Source: Acidobacteriota bacterium (GTDB lineage: Bacteria; Acidobacteriota; Blastocatellia; Pyrinomonadales; Pyrinomonadaceae). From it: DNA of 64,000 nucleotides. This document shows positions 1 to 8,971 of this stretch, in pieces (position 1 is the first letter of the stretch; every line of letters begins with the position of its first letter). The stretch spans positions 62,001-126,000 of the forward strand of contig JAFAZX010000095.1 in assembly GCA_019239425.1 (NCBI GenBank), in the 5' to 3' direction. The position numbers and the translations under genes were made by a program. The notes beneath the pieces are model-generated. The model did no database searches and had not been told where the DNA came from. It saw only the letters and a program-made list of their open reading frames with translations.

Positions 1-58
1 TCAGCCGCGCCCCCTGGAATGCCAACACCTAAAACCCAGCACCCGACACCCAGCACCT
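1..58. repeat. Half of a heptamer cassette (CACCCAG array) at the window edge
   Basis: Bases 22-58 are made of 7-base units of the type ACCCAGC/ACCCGAC and end directly at the pncB start codon. Only one arm is in the window; a matching arm of GGGTGCT-type units would be expected to the left. No gene is recognisable in bases 1-21. Confidence 0.5.
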
Positions 59-1519
59 ATGCTCAACATCGACCGCTACCACGCCACGATGGGCGACGCC
101 TCTTACAAGGAGGCGACGCGCCTGCACGACGGACTCCTGAGCGACACGGAGGCGACCTTCTACGTGTCGCAGCGGAAGCTCCCTTACGCGCCGTGCCTCG
201 GGCACGAGCGCCTCCTGCACTCGCTGCTCGATCTCAGAATCGACCGGCCGCGCCTGCGCACGCTCGAACAGGATCGCGGCGGGCTGCACCGCTTCGCGAA
301 GGCCGTCGAGGACATCAACTTCGTCGGCACCGTGCGCGCCGTGCGCCCCGGCACCATCATGTTCGCCGGCCAGCCCTTCGCGGACATCACCGGCGCCTTC
401 GGACTCGCGCAGGCGCAGGAGATCAAGTTCGAGCACGCCTTCGACCTCCCGATGACGACCGCCGCCATCGCCATGCAGATCCGCATCGCCGCCGGGTCGC
501 GCTGGCTCTCCGACTTCTCCCTCCGGCGCAACGGAGACATCGAGCGCGCGGTGGACGTGGCGACCTACGCCTTCATCGGCGGCTTCAACGACACCTCGAA
601 CATGGAGGCCGCGCACCGCCTCGACATCCCGGCGGTCGGCACCGAGGCGCACTACTGGCAGCAGTCCTACGTCGAGTTCATGGACGAGCCCGAGGTCGAG
701 CCGCGCACGGGCAGGCCGAAGCACTTCGAGCAGGTCGCCTTCGAGCGCTGGCTCGACGCCAACCCGCAGGGCACGACGCTCCTGCTCGACACCATCGACG
801 TGCACATGGGCGCGGTGCACGCCGCTCTGGCCGCGACCTCCAGCCCCGAGCGCCGCCGCGCCTTCAAAGGGTTTCGCGTGGACTCGGGCGACCTCGCCCA
901 GCTCGGCAAGTGGTGCCTCCAGTTCTTCGAGGCGAACGGGCTGCGCGATTTGATGCCGGTGCTGACGGGCGACCTGGATGTCGAGGGCGTGCGGCGCATC
1001 GTCGAGGAGTTCCCGCAGGCCGCGGGCTTCGGCATCGGCACCAAGCTCTCGGGCGAAGTCCGACGCGTCGCGGGCGTCATCTTCAAGGAGTGCGTCATCG
1101 ACGGAAGGCCCACGCTCAAGGCCTCGAACACGCCGGAGAAGTCCACGCTGCCCGGCCGCCTGCAGGTCTTCCGCGGCTCTGACTCCCGAGGCCGTTACGT
1201 CGCCGACGTGACGGGACTCGACGACGAGGAGGTCTCGATACCCGGCGCCGCGCGCGTCGAGCGCCTGCTCCAACGCTTCTGGGAGGGCGGGCGCCACGAG
1301 ACGATCCCCTCCATCCTCAAGCAGAAGTCTTTCGTCGAAGACCAGCTCCGGCGCTTCCCCGCCCTCGAAACCTACCCGCACACCCTAAGCGATAAGTTAA
1401 GAGACCTGCGCGACGGGCTGACCGCGCGCATGCGCTCGGACGAGTCGGGCTGGCGTGAGATTTTGAACGTGCCGGAGTCGCTGGACGACTCGCTCCCCGC
1501 GCCCACGGAGAACAGATGA
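59..1519 (+). CDS. pncB: Nicotinate phosphoribosyltransferase
   Basis: Cytoplasmic enzyme of the Preiss-Handler NAD salvage route, joining nicotinate to PRPP to give nicotinate mononucleotide. The 486-residue product shows the family motifs in order: an N-terminal NIDRYHATMGDASY segment, GGFNDTSN near residue 174, GTEAHYW about 20 residues on, LLLDTIDV, FRVDSGDL near 272 and GIGTKLSGE near 325, the last two lining the phosphoribosyl site in this fold. Length is normal. The ATG follows a CACCCAG heptamer array rather than a Shine-Dalgarno. The stop overlaps the next start (ATGA), so the two genes are probably translationally coupled. Identity is firm. Confidence 0.95.
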   Translation: MLNIDRYHATMGDASYKEATRLHDGLLSDTEATFYVSQRKLPYAPCLGHERLLHSLLDLRIDRPRLRTLEQDRGGLHRFAKAVEDINFVGTVRAVRPGTIMFAGQPFADITGAFGLAQAQEIKFEHAFDLPMTTAAIAMQIRIAAGSRWLSDFSLRRNGDIERAVDVATYAFIGGFNDTSNMEAAHRLDIPAVGTEAHYWQQSYVEFMDEPEVEPRTGRPKHFEQVAFERWLDANPQGTTLLLDTIDVHMGAVHAALAATSSPERRRAFKGFRVDSGDLAQLGKWCLQFFEANGLRDLMPVLTGDLDVEGVRRIVEEFPQAAGFGIGTKLSGEVRRVAGVIFKECVIDGRPTLKASNTPEKSTLPGRLQVFRGSDSRGRYVADVTGLDDEEVSIPGAARVERLLQRFWEGGRHETIPSILKQKSFVEDQLRRFPALETYPHTLSDKLRDLRDGLTARMRSDESGWREILNVPESLDDSLPAPTENR

Positions 1520-2307
1520 GAAGAACGTTCGCGACACTCCTCCTGCTCGCGCTCTCGGCCGCCGCCGTTCACGCGCGGCAACAGCAGCCCGCGGCCGGCG
1601 GCGCGCGCCTCGTCGACGAGTTCGGCGACGTAGCGATTTCCGACCTCATGGCGCGCCTCGACAACTTCGCCATCGAGTTGCAGAACGAGCCCGCGTCCCG
1701 CGGGGTCATTGTCGCCTACGGCGTCCGGCACAGGTTCCCCGGCTGGCCCCTGCGGCGCGCTCACATGTCGCGCACGTATCTGGCGAACACGCGCGGCCTC
1801 GAGGCCGCGCGCCTCTCGGCCGTCTTCGCCGGGCTGCGCGACGAAGCCACCTTGCAGTTGTGGGTCGTCCCGCCCGGAGCCGAACCGCCCGCCAGGCCCT
1901 TCGACCTCGCGCTGCTGATGTCGGGCGAGAAGACGCCACTGCCGTTCGACCGGTACACCGTCATCGAACGCGGCGACCACTCGGAGTCGGAGTACGGCGA
2001 CCTCTACCCGGACGACGCGGGCCTCTACGAATACTTCGCGGGGGTGCTGAAGCTCGACCCGGCGCTGCGCGGGTGCGTCATCGGCTACACCTCGCGGCGC
2101 GGCAGCCTCGCGGCCGGCCGCCGCATCGCCGCGCGCGCGAAGCTGACGATGGCTAAGGCTTACGCCGTGGACGTGACGCGCGTCGCCGCGCTCGGCGGCG
2201 GCCGGCGCGAGTACAAGATGATCGAGCTGTGGCTCGTCCCGCCCGGCGCCGCGCTCCCCAAGCCGACGCCGCCCGCCCGCAAACCGCGCCGACGGCAGAG
2301 ACGTTGA
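1516..2307 (+). CDS. Secreted protein with an internally duplicated domain, unknown function
   Basis: 263 residues with a clear Sec signal peptide (MRRTFATLLLLALSAAAVHA, residues 1-20). The mature part holds two related halves. Each has a segment ending in RGVIVAYG or RGCVIGYT and closes with a strand of the form LQLWVVPPGAEPP or IELWLVPPGAALP, so it looks like a tandem duplication of a domain of about 100 residues. The C-terminus is Pro/Arg rich. The start overlaps the pncB stop by four bases. I do not recognise the family; the coupling to pncB gives no obvious mechanistic link because this product is exported. Confidence 0.75.
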   Translation: MRRTFATLLLLALSAAAVHARQQQPAAGGARLVDEFGDVAISDLMARLDNFAIELQNEPASRGVIVAYGVRHRFPGWPLRRAHMSRTYLANTRGLEAARLSAVFAGLRDEATLQLWVVPPGAEPPARPFDLALLMSGEKTPLPFDRYTVIERGDHSESEYGDLYPDDAGLYEYFAGVLKLDPALRGCVIGYTSRRGSLAAGRRIAARAKLTMAKAYAVDVTRVAALGGGRREYKMIELWLVPPGAALPKPTPPARKPRRRQRR

Positions 2308-2349
2308 GTGATGAGGTGAAGACTACTCTTCTTTATCCGCGAGACGCCA

Positions 2350-2709
2350 TCATCTGACGAAGTACCCCGAGACGCGCCACACGCCGTCCTCGTCGAGCAT
2401 CGGGACGACCGTCTCCGTCCCGCTCCTCTTCTTCTCGAAGGACGTGTCGTACTCGATGACGTAGTACTTCCCGTCAGGCGCTCCCGGCAGCTCCTCCGCG
2501 TACTGACTCGACTTGAGCGACCTCGACAGCGGCCGGCCCAGAGGGGCCTGGGCCGCGGCCAGCGAGCCCCGCCACTGCTCCAGAGAGACCGCCGACTTGA
2601 AGAGGCGCGCGGCCCTCTGGTAACTCTCGTCGGCGTCGCCACGCCCGATCAGTTCGAGCCACTCCTGCGCCGCGGCCGAAGCGTCGGCCAAGCTCTGTTC
2701 GTCCGCCAT
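2350..2709 (-). CDS. DUF4019 family protein
   Basis: 119 residues, no signal peptide. The start at 2709 is chosen over a longer reading (to 2763) because a GGAGG Shine-Dalgarno lies just upstream of it. The product begins with an Ala-rich helix (AAAQEWLELIGRGDADESYQ), then a central section ending in the strand YYVIEYDTSFEKK, and finishes DEDGVWRVSGYFVR. This is the layout of DUF4019 proteins, small alpha+beta domains of unknown role with an NTF2-like flavour. It is convergent with the preceding gene. Confidence 0.75.
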   Translation of the reverse strand: MADEQSLADASAAAQEWLELIGRGDADESYQRAARLFKSAVSLEQWRGSLAAAQAPLGRPLSRSLKSSQYAEELPGAPDGKYYVIEYDTSFEKKRSGTETVVPMLDEDGVWRVSGYFVR

Positions 2710-3029
2710 GATTCCTCCCTTCCGCCGGTAGCCCTCGACAGTCACGCACGCCGCGCCGCGCAAATCTCTATCCGCCGCACCGCGACGGGCGTATGATGCA
2801 CGCGCCGGGCCGCGCCTTCAAGACCCGCGCGGCCCGGAATCTGAACCCGGGACGTTTGGCGTATATCTGTCTGTACGTCAGGCTGACCGTGCTGCTCGCC
2901 AAGCGGCCTCGCCCCAGCGACGGTCAGCCCTTCACAAGAGCTTTCTAACAGATTGTCGCGGCAGTGAAGCGGCATCCGGCTGCGCGCGGGCTCACGGCCT
3001 GCGCCTCAACCCCAAGGAGTCAAAATCCG
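2710..3029. other. Intergenic region with two inverted repeats
   Basis: 320 bases between a leftward and a rightward gene. There is an imperfect GC-rich inverted repeat (CCGGGCCGCGC / CGCGCGGCCCGG) around 2806-2838, and GGCTGACCGT at 2882-2891 is repeated in inverse as ACGGTCAGCC at 2920-2929. No tRNA or clear promoter was found. The Shine-Dalgarno AAGGAG for the next gene lies at about 3014-3019. Confidence 0.5.
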
Positions 3030-3284
3030 ATGGCAACCAAGAAAGGCTCTAGCAAGAAGGGTTCGTCGAAGAAGGCTTCGAAGAAGGCTTCGAAGAAGGG
3101 TGCGAAGAAGGGCGCCGTGCGCGCCGGCTTCCCCCCGCCCAACCTGCGCTGCATCCTGACGTGCGTCGAGCGCTACAACCGATGCATCCAGAAGGGCGTC
3201 CCCCGCGCGACCTGTCAGAAGCGCCTTGAGCGCTGCATCCTGAGCTGCATGACCACCGGCGCCCCCAGCGCCGACGAAGGCTGA
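3030..3284 (+). CDS. Small Lys-rich, Cys-patterned protein of unknown function
   Basis: 84 residues, ATG with AAGGAG eleven bases upstream. The first 27 residues are almost only Lys, Ser, Ala and Gly (KKGSSKKGSSKKASKKASKK), resembling histone-H1-like tails. The rest is a compact domain with six cysteines spaced C-x3-C-x6-C-x9-C-x6-C-x3-C, a mirror-symmetric pattern expected for a two-helix hairpin held by disulfides or a metal. No signal peptide is present. It is followed by a strong intrinsic terminator, so it is probably monocistronic. I do not recognise the family. Confidence 0.75.
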   Translation: MATKKGSSKKGSSKKASKKASKKGAKKGAVRAGFPPPNLRCILTCVERYNRCIQKGVPRATCQKRLERCILSCMTTGAPSADEG

Positions 3285-3312
3285 GCTTGAGCTGACCTCT
3301 CGCCGGTTCGGC

Positions 3313-3357
3313 GGGGCGCGCGTGGCTTCCGAGAGGAGCCGCGCGCGCCCCTTTTTT
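3313..3357 (+). terminator. Rho-independent terminator
   Basis: GGGGCGCGCG (3313-3322) pairs with CGCGCGCCCC (3342-3351), extended inward by GGCT/AGCC, and is followed at once by six T residues. It closes the small Lys/Cys gene. Confidence 0.9.
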
Positions 3358-3377
3358 ATCGGCGCCCCGCGCTGGTG

Positions 3378-3383
3378 TATAAT
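3378..3383 (+). promoter_or_regulatory. Candidate -10 element for the M16 peptidase genes
   Basis: A perfect TATAAT lies 53 bases before the chosen start and just after the upstream terminator. The -35 region is T-rich but not a good TTGACA match, so this is only a candidate. Confidence 0.4.
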
Positions 3384-3435
3384 TCGGCCGTCCAACGCAC
3401 AACATCCAGTTCAGAAAGCTTGGGAGCCAGACGCC

Positions 3436-4844
<1,409 letters not shown>

Positions 4845-4845
<1 letters not shown>

Positions 4846-6401
4846 TGCGCAGCGCGACCACAACCCTTCTCATCGCCCTACTCATGCTCGCCCCGCTCGC
4901 GGCCCAGGCGCAGCGGCGCGGACGCGGCACGGCCCAGAAACAGATGACTTCCAGCACTTCCGACGCCGCCCACGCGGCAGCTATCGCCTCGGTCTTAGAG
5001 CCTTCGCAGTCGCCGCTCGTCTCTTTCCGCCTGCTCTTCATGACGGGGTCGGCCAACGATCCCGCAGGCAAGGAGGGCGTGGCGGCGCTGACGGCCGCGA
5101 TGCTCTCCGAGGGCGGCTCGCGCGCGCTTGCCTACGAGGAGATCACCGAAGCCTTCTACCCGATGGCCGCCGGCTTCGGCTCGCAGGTCGATAAGGAGAT
5201 GACCGTCTTCGCGGGCACGACGCACGTCGACAACCTGGAGAAGTATTACGGGATCATCCGCGACATGCTGCTCGACCCCGGCTTCCGCGAGGACGACTTC
5301 AAGCGCCTGAAGGAGGACGCCGCCACCTACCTGAAGACCACCCTGCGCCAGGGCAACGACGAGGAGTTGGGCAAGGAGTACCTCTACGACATCGTCTACG
5401 CCGGCCACCCGTACGGGCACAACAGCACCGGCACCGTCTCCTCGCTCGAAAAGCTGACGCTCGACGACGTGCGGGACTTCTACCGCGCGAACTACACGCA
5501 GGCGAACCTCGTCGTCGGGCTCGCGGGCGGCTACCCAACGGACTTCGCCGAGAGGTTGAAGTCGGACTTCGCCAAGCTCCCCGCCGGCTCGGGCGCGCCG
5601 AAGAAGTACGCGCAGCCGAAGACGGCGCCCGGCATGCGCGTCGAGATCATCAAGCGCGAGACGCGAGCGACGGCCATCTCGATGGGCTTCCCCATCCCCG
5701 TCAACCGCTCGCACAGGGACTGGCCGGCGCTCGCGCTCGTCGCCTCGTACCTCGGCCAGCACCGCTCTTCGGTGAGTCATCTGTACCAGCGCCTGCGCGA
5801 GGCGCGCGGCCTGAACTACGGCGACTACGCCTACGTCGAATACTTCCCGCGCGGCATGTTCCAGTTCACGCCCTCGCCGAACCTCGGCCGCTCCTCGCAG
5901 ATTTTCCAAATCTGGATACGGCCGGTCGAGCCGCAGAACTCGCACTTCGCGCTGCGCGCCGCGCTTTACGAGTACGACAAGCTCCTGCGGGAGGGCATCC
6001 CGCCGAAGGACTTCGAGGCCATCCGCGACTTCCTCGTCAAGTACGCCAACGTCCTGACGGCGACGCAGGGCGCGCGCCTGGGCTACGCGCTCGACAGCCG
6101 CTACTACGGCACGCCCGAGTACACGGCCTTCATGCGCGCGTCGCTCTCGAAGCTGACGGTGGCGGACGTGAACCGGGCGATCAAGCAGTACCTCGCGCCC
6201 GGCCAGCTGCGCGTCGTCGTCATCACGAAGGACGCCGAGGGCCTGCGCGACCGGATCGTCAAGGGCACGCCCTCGCCCATCACCTACAACTCGCCCAAGC
6301 CCGCAGACATCCTGGCCGAGGACAAGGTCATCGAGAACTACAAAATCCCCGTCCGCCCCGACCAAGTCGTCATCGTGCCCGTGGACAAGGTCTTTCAGTA
6401 G
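4845..6401 (+). CDS. M16 family peptidase homologue, non-catalytic partner
   Basis: 518 residues with a signal peptide (MRSATTTLLIALLMLAPLAAQA). The fold is M16, but the HxxEH position is replaced by KEGVAALTAAML, so it cannot bind zinc in the standard way. The substrate-side region RGLNYGDYAY, typical of the inactive subunit, is present. Its start overlaps the stop of the catalytic gene by one base. The stop codon TAG is itself part of the first CAGTAGGCAGT unit of the heptamer cassette that follows. Confidence 0.9.
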
Positions 6402-6567
6402 GCAGTACGCAGACGGCAGTAGGCAGTTGAAAGGCAGGAAGCCTTTCTAGATGTAAGCGTCCTAAAGAGACGGAGGCGGCGAGCTTCGTTACTCGCCGCC
6501 TCCGTCTCTTTAGGACTGCTTTTTGCTTTAACTGCCGTCTGCCTACTGCCTACTGCCTACTGCCTTC
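6398..6567. repeat. Heptamer cassette (GGCAGTA family) with nested hairpin
   Basis: The left arm (6398-6437) and right arm (about 6531-6567) are tandem GGCAGTA-type units in inverse orientation. The variant unit GGCAGAC appears in both arms. It fills the gap between two convergent genes, touching both stop codons. A 25-bp perfect hairpin sits in the middle. Confidence 0.85.
6459..6525 (+). terminator. Perfect 25-bp hairpin, likely bidirectional terminator
   Basis: 6459-6483 pairs with 6492-6516 without mismatch around an 8-base loop (cttcgtta), with a T-rich tail at 6520-6524 on the plus strand. It lies between converging genes and inside the heptamer cassette. Confidence 0.85.
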
Positions 6568-7339
6568 ACTCTCCCAGCTCGGTCGAGTAGAGAATCCCGT
6601 ACATCGCGTCCTCGTGGCGGGCGAAGTATTTGCCCTGGGCGGCGAGCATGATGTTGACCATCTGCTTCTGGCCCTTGTAGTCGCGGAAGCCGATCCACTG
6701 GAGCCGCCGCGGGTTGTCGCCGCTCTCGGGCGCGGCCTCGCGGAACAGGACGCCCTTCGCGTCGCCGAACTTGACCCACCGCACCTCCTCGTACTTCTGC
6801 GGGTCGCGCTTGAAGCTGTCGTAGTTGGCCTTGAGGCTGATCTCCTCGGGGAAGTCGGCGGCCATCGGCGAGATGCTCACGATGAGGTGTGCCGCGTCCC
6901 AGGAGCCGGGTGAACTCCACGTCAACTGGGTGCTGCTGGCCGTGTCCTTCTTCCACGTCTGCGGCACCGTCCACGAAATCTCCTGCTGCTCCCACTTCGC
7001 CGTCTGCCCGCCGGCGATGGCCGCCTGCTGCTCGGAGGTCGGACTCGGCGCTTCGGCCTCGATGTCGCCGCCGCTGCTGCTGCTGCTGCCCGCGAGCCCC
7101 TTGAGCGCGTCCCGGCTCCGCGTGCTCGCCGTCTCCTGCGCCTTGCGGCTGAGGTACCAGACCAGGCCGCCGCCGGCGACGGCGAGCACGACGCCCCCGC
7201 CGACGACGAGGACGATGACGACGATCAGGATTTTCATGCCCGTGGACATGCCCTTCTTCGCGGGCGGCTGGGGCGGCGTACCGTACCCGCCCTGCGGGGC
7301 TTGCGGCGGCGGCGGCGTGGGGTTTCCGTAGTTCTGCAT
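6566..7339 (-). CDS. Single-pass membrane protein with Pro-rich N-terminus, unknown function
   Basis: 257 residues. A Pro/Gly/Gln-rich cytoplasmic head (about 1-30) is followed by a strong transmembrane helix (MKILIVVIVLVVGGGVVLAV, about 35-55), a Ser/Gly linker near 85-100 and an extracytoplasmic globular domain of about 150 residues beginning at WEQQEISWTVPQTWKKD. The Shine-Dalgarno AAAGGAG precedes the ATG. The layout is common in Acidobacteriota-type genomes, but I cannot name a family. It is transcribed toward the M16 pair. Confidence 0.75.
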   Translation of the reverse strand: MQNYGNPTPPPPQAPQGGYGTPPQPPAKKGMSTGMKILIVVIVLVVGGGVVLAVAGGGLVWYLSRKAQETASTRSRDALKGLAGSSSSSGGDIEAEAPSPTSEQQAAIAGGQTAKWEQQEISWTVPQTWKKDTASSTQLTWSSPGSWDAAHLIVSISPMAADFPEEISLKANYDSFKRDPQKYEEVRWVKFGDAKGVLFREAAPESGDNPRRLQWIGFRDYKGQKQMVNIMLAAQGKYFARHEDAMYGILYSTELGE

Positions 7340-7432
7340 GTACCAAATCTCCTTTGGAGGGTTCTTTCGCGGTCGGGATTCCGGCGCGGGACTATATCAC
7401 CCCCGCCTCCGTCTGAAAAGATTTTCCGGCGG

Positions 7433-7490
7433 CTTGCCCGCGGGCGCGCGGGCAAGTTAAGTTCGTGGCTCGCGCACTGCCGAACTTTAA
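7433..7490. promoter_or_regulatory. Two consecutive hairpins upstream of the YdcZ-type gene
   Basis: CTTGCCCGCG (7433-7442) pairs with CGCGGGCAAG (7447-7456), and TTAAGTTCG (7457-7465) pairs with CGAACTTtAA (7481-7490). The second ends 18 bases before the ATG, next to the Shine-Dalgarno. They could be a leader structure or the end of a neighbouring transcript. Confidence 0.45.
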
Positions 7491-7508
7491 GACTCAACGG
7501 GGGAAGGT

Positions 7509-7952
7509 ATGGTCTGGCTCTACCTGCTCGTCTGTCTCCTGGCCGGCGCGCTGATGCCCTTGCAGGCGGGCGTCAACGCGCAGCTGGCGCGCTGGGTCGG
7601 CCACCCCGTGACGGCCTCGCTCGTCTCGTTCGCCGTCGGCACGCTCGCGCTCCTCGCCTACAACGCGGCGACGCGGCCGAGCCTCCCGCCCCTGGCCGCG
7701 GTCGCGGAGGCGCCGTGGTGGGCCTGGGCGGGCGGACTCTTCGGCGCGGTCTTCGTGACGGCGGCGGCGACCTTCGCCCCACGCCTCGGCGCGGCGACCT
7801 TCATCTCCATCAGCATCGCCGGGCAGGTGCTCGTCTCGATCCTGCTCGACCACTTCGGCGTCGTCGGCTTCGCCGCGCGCCCCGTCACCGCGCTCCGCCT
7901 CCTCGGCGCGCTCCTGTTGATTGTGGGTGTGCTGCTCGTAAGGAAGTTTTAG
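7509..7952 (+). CDS. DMT-superfamily transporter, YdcZ/DUF606 type
   Basis: 147-residue inner-membrane protein made almost entirely of hydrophobic helices. It starts LYLLVCLLAGALMPLQAGVN, the conserved N-terminal GxxxPxQxxxN stretch of the YdcZ (DUF606) half-size drug/metabolite transporters, and ends with a helix LLGALLLIVGVLLVRKF. Family members are about 140-150 residues and act as dimers; no substrate can be read from the sequence. A GGGGAAGG Shine-Dalgarno is adjacent. It is the only transporter of its type in the window and stands alone between opposing genes. Confidence 0.85.
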   Translation: MVWLYLLVCLLAGALMPLQAGVNAQLARWVGHPVTASLVSFAVGTLALLAYNAATRPSLPPLAAVAEAPWWAWAGGLFGAVFVTAAATFAPRLGAATFISISIAGQVLVSILLDHFGVVGFAARPVTALRLLGALLLIVGVLLVRKF

Positions 7953-8044
7953 AGGCAGTAGGCAGTAGACAGTAGGCAGTAAGAAGACAATGCGGCGCGT
8001 TCGGATTAACCTGGGCGCGCCGCTTCGTATTCCTACTGCCTACT
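7953..8044. repeat. Heptamer cassette (GGCAGTA family)
   Basis: Left arm AGGCAGTAGGCAGTAGACAG starts immediately after the stop codon of the upstream gene. Right arm cctactgcctact ends at the stop of the leftward gene. A short GCGGCGCG/CGCGCCGC hairpin lies between them. Confidence 0.8.
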
Positions 8045-8971
8045 TCAATAAATGTTGAAGTTGAACTCCAGCACCACGTACTGCGGGACGGGGCGGCCGT
8101 CCTTCTCGGCCGGGAAGAAGCGCATGTGGCGCGTGACGCGCAGGGCGCTTTCGGTTAGCCCGCTCGGGAGCGACTTGAGCACCTCCGGCCTGACCACCTC
8201 CCCCGTCGGCGAGAGGACGGCCCTCACCCTGATCACGCCGGTCACGTTCCGCTTCCGCGCCTCCTCCGTGTAGGGCGGCTCCGGCTTGTAGACGATGACG
8301 GCCTTGTGCTCCAGCTCCTTCATCTCGTAAGGATCGTCCGGCCCGCGCACGAGATTCGGCACCGCCTCCGGCGGCGGCCCCTCCTGCTTCTTCGGGGCGA
8401 CGTAGCGCGGGACGGGGGCCTCCGCCGCGACCTGCTCGCCCGCGGGCGCCGGCCCAAGCGTGACTGAGTCCAGGAAGCGCCTGACCTCGGGGCGGTTCGG
8501 CTCGGTCGAGAGCGCCAGCAGGAGGTAGGCGTGGCTCTTCGCGCGGAAGACGCGCGCCTCCCCGTGCACGTCGTAGAATTTCCGCCCGCGCTGCGTGCCG
8601 ACCGCCTCGTACGAACGGCCCTCGAAGCCGCCCAGCTTCAAATCCCCTTTCGCCACCAGCCCCCACGCGCCGCGCAGCTCGGCCGCGAAGAAGTCGAAAG
8701 ACTCTTCCGGGTGCGGCCGGTCGTACGCGGCGACGAAGAAGATGACGCCGCCGGAATAGAGGTCGAAGACCCGCACCTTCTCGTAGTTCGGCTTTCGCAA
8801 GTTGCCGTTGACCAGCCTGTCCGTGTTATAGACCAAGGGCGTCCCCGGCAGCTCGACCGAGAACTCCTCGCCCGCGTACGTGTAGCGCGACCAGGCGGCC
8901 TCCTGTCCGGCGGCGCGTGAGGCGCACGCGAAGGCGAGCAGGGCGGCGGAGAGCAGCAGTCTCTTCTTCAA
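8045..8971 (-). CDS. TonB C-terminal domain protein, exported
   Basis: 308 residues with a signal peptide (MKKRLLLSAALLAFACASRA) instead of the N-terminal anchor of true TonB. The middle (about 25-150) is an unassigned domain rich in YAGEEFSVELPGTP-type strands. The last 85 residues are a TonB-C domain: PPYTEEARKRNVTGVIRVRA, then TGEVVRPEVLKSLPSGLTES, then the closing strand VPQYVVLEFNFNIY. Its start overlaps the stop of the FAD subunit gene by four bases, so it is expressed with the Mo-hydroxylase operon although no mechanistic link is known. A structural role in the periplasm is more likely than energy transduction. Confidence 0.85.
   Translation of the reverse strand: MKKRLLLSAALLAFACASRAAGQEAAWSRYTYAGEEFSVELPGTPLVYNTDRLVNGNLRKPNYEKVRVFDLYSGGVIFFVAAYDRPHPEESFDFFAAELRGAWGLVAKGDLKLGGFEGRSYEAVGTQRGRKFYDVHGEARVFRAKSHAYLLLALSTEPNRPEVRRFLDSVTLGPAPAGEQVAAEAPVPRYVAPKKQEGPPPEAVPNLVRGPDDPYEMKELEHKAVIVYKPEPPYTEEARKRNVTGVIRVRAVLSPTGEVVRPEVLKSLPSGLTESALRVTRHMRFFPAEKDGRPVPQYVVLEFNFNIY

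Noticed and set aside
8045..8971. True TonB energy transducer
   Set aside because: It has a cleavable signal peptide rather than an N-terminal anchor with Pro-rich spacer, and no ExbB/ExbD genes are near.
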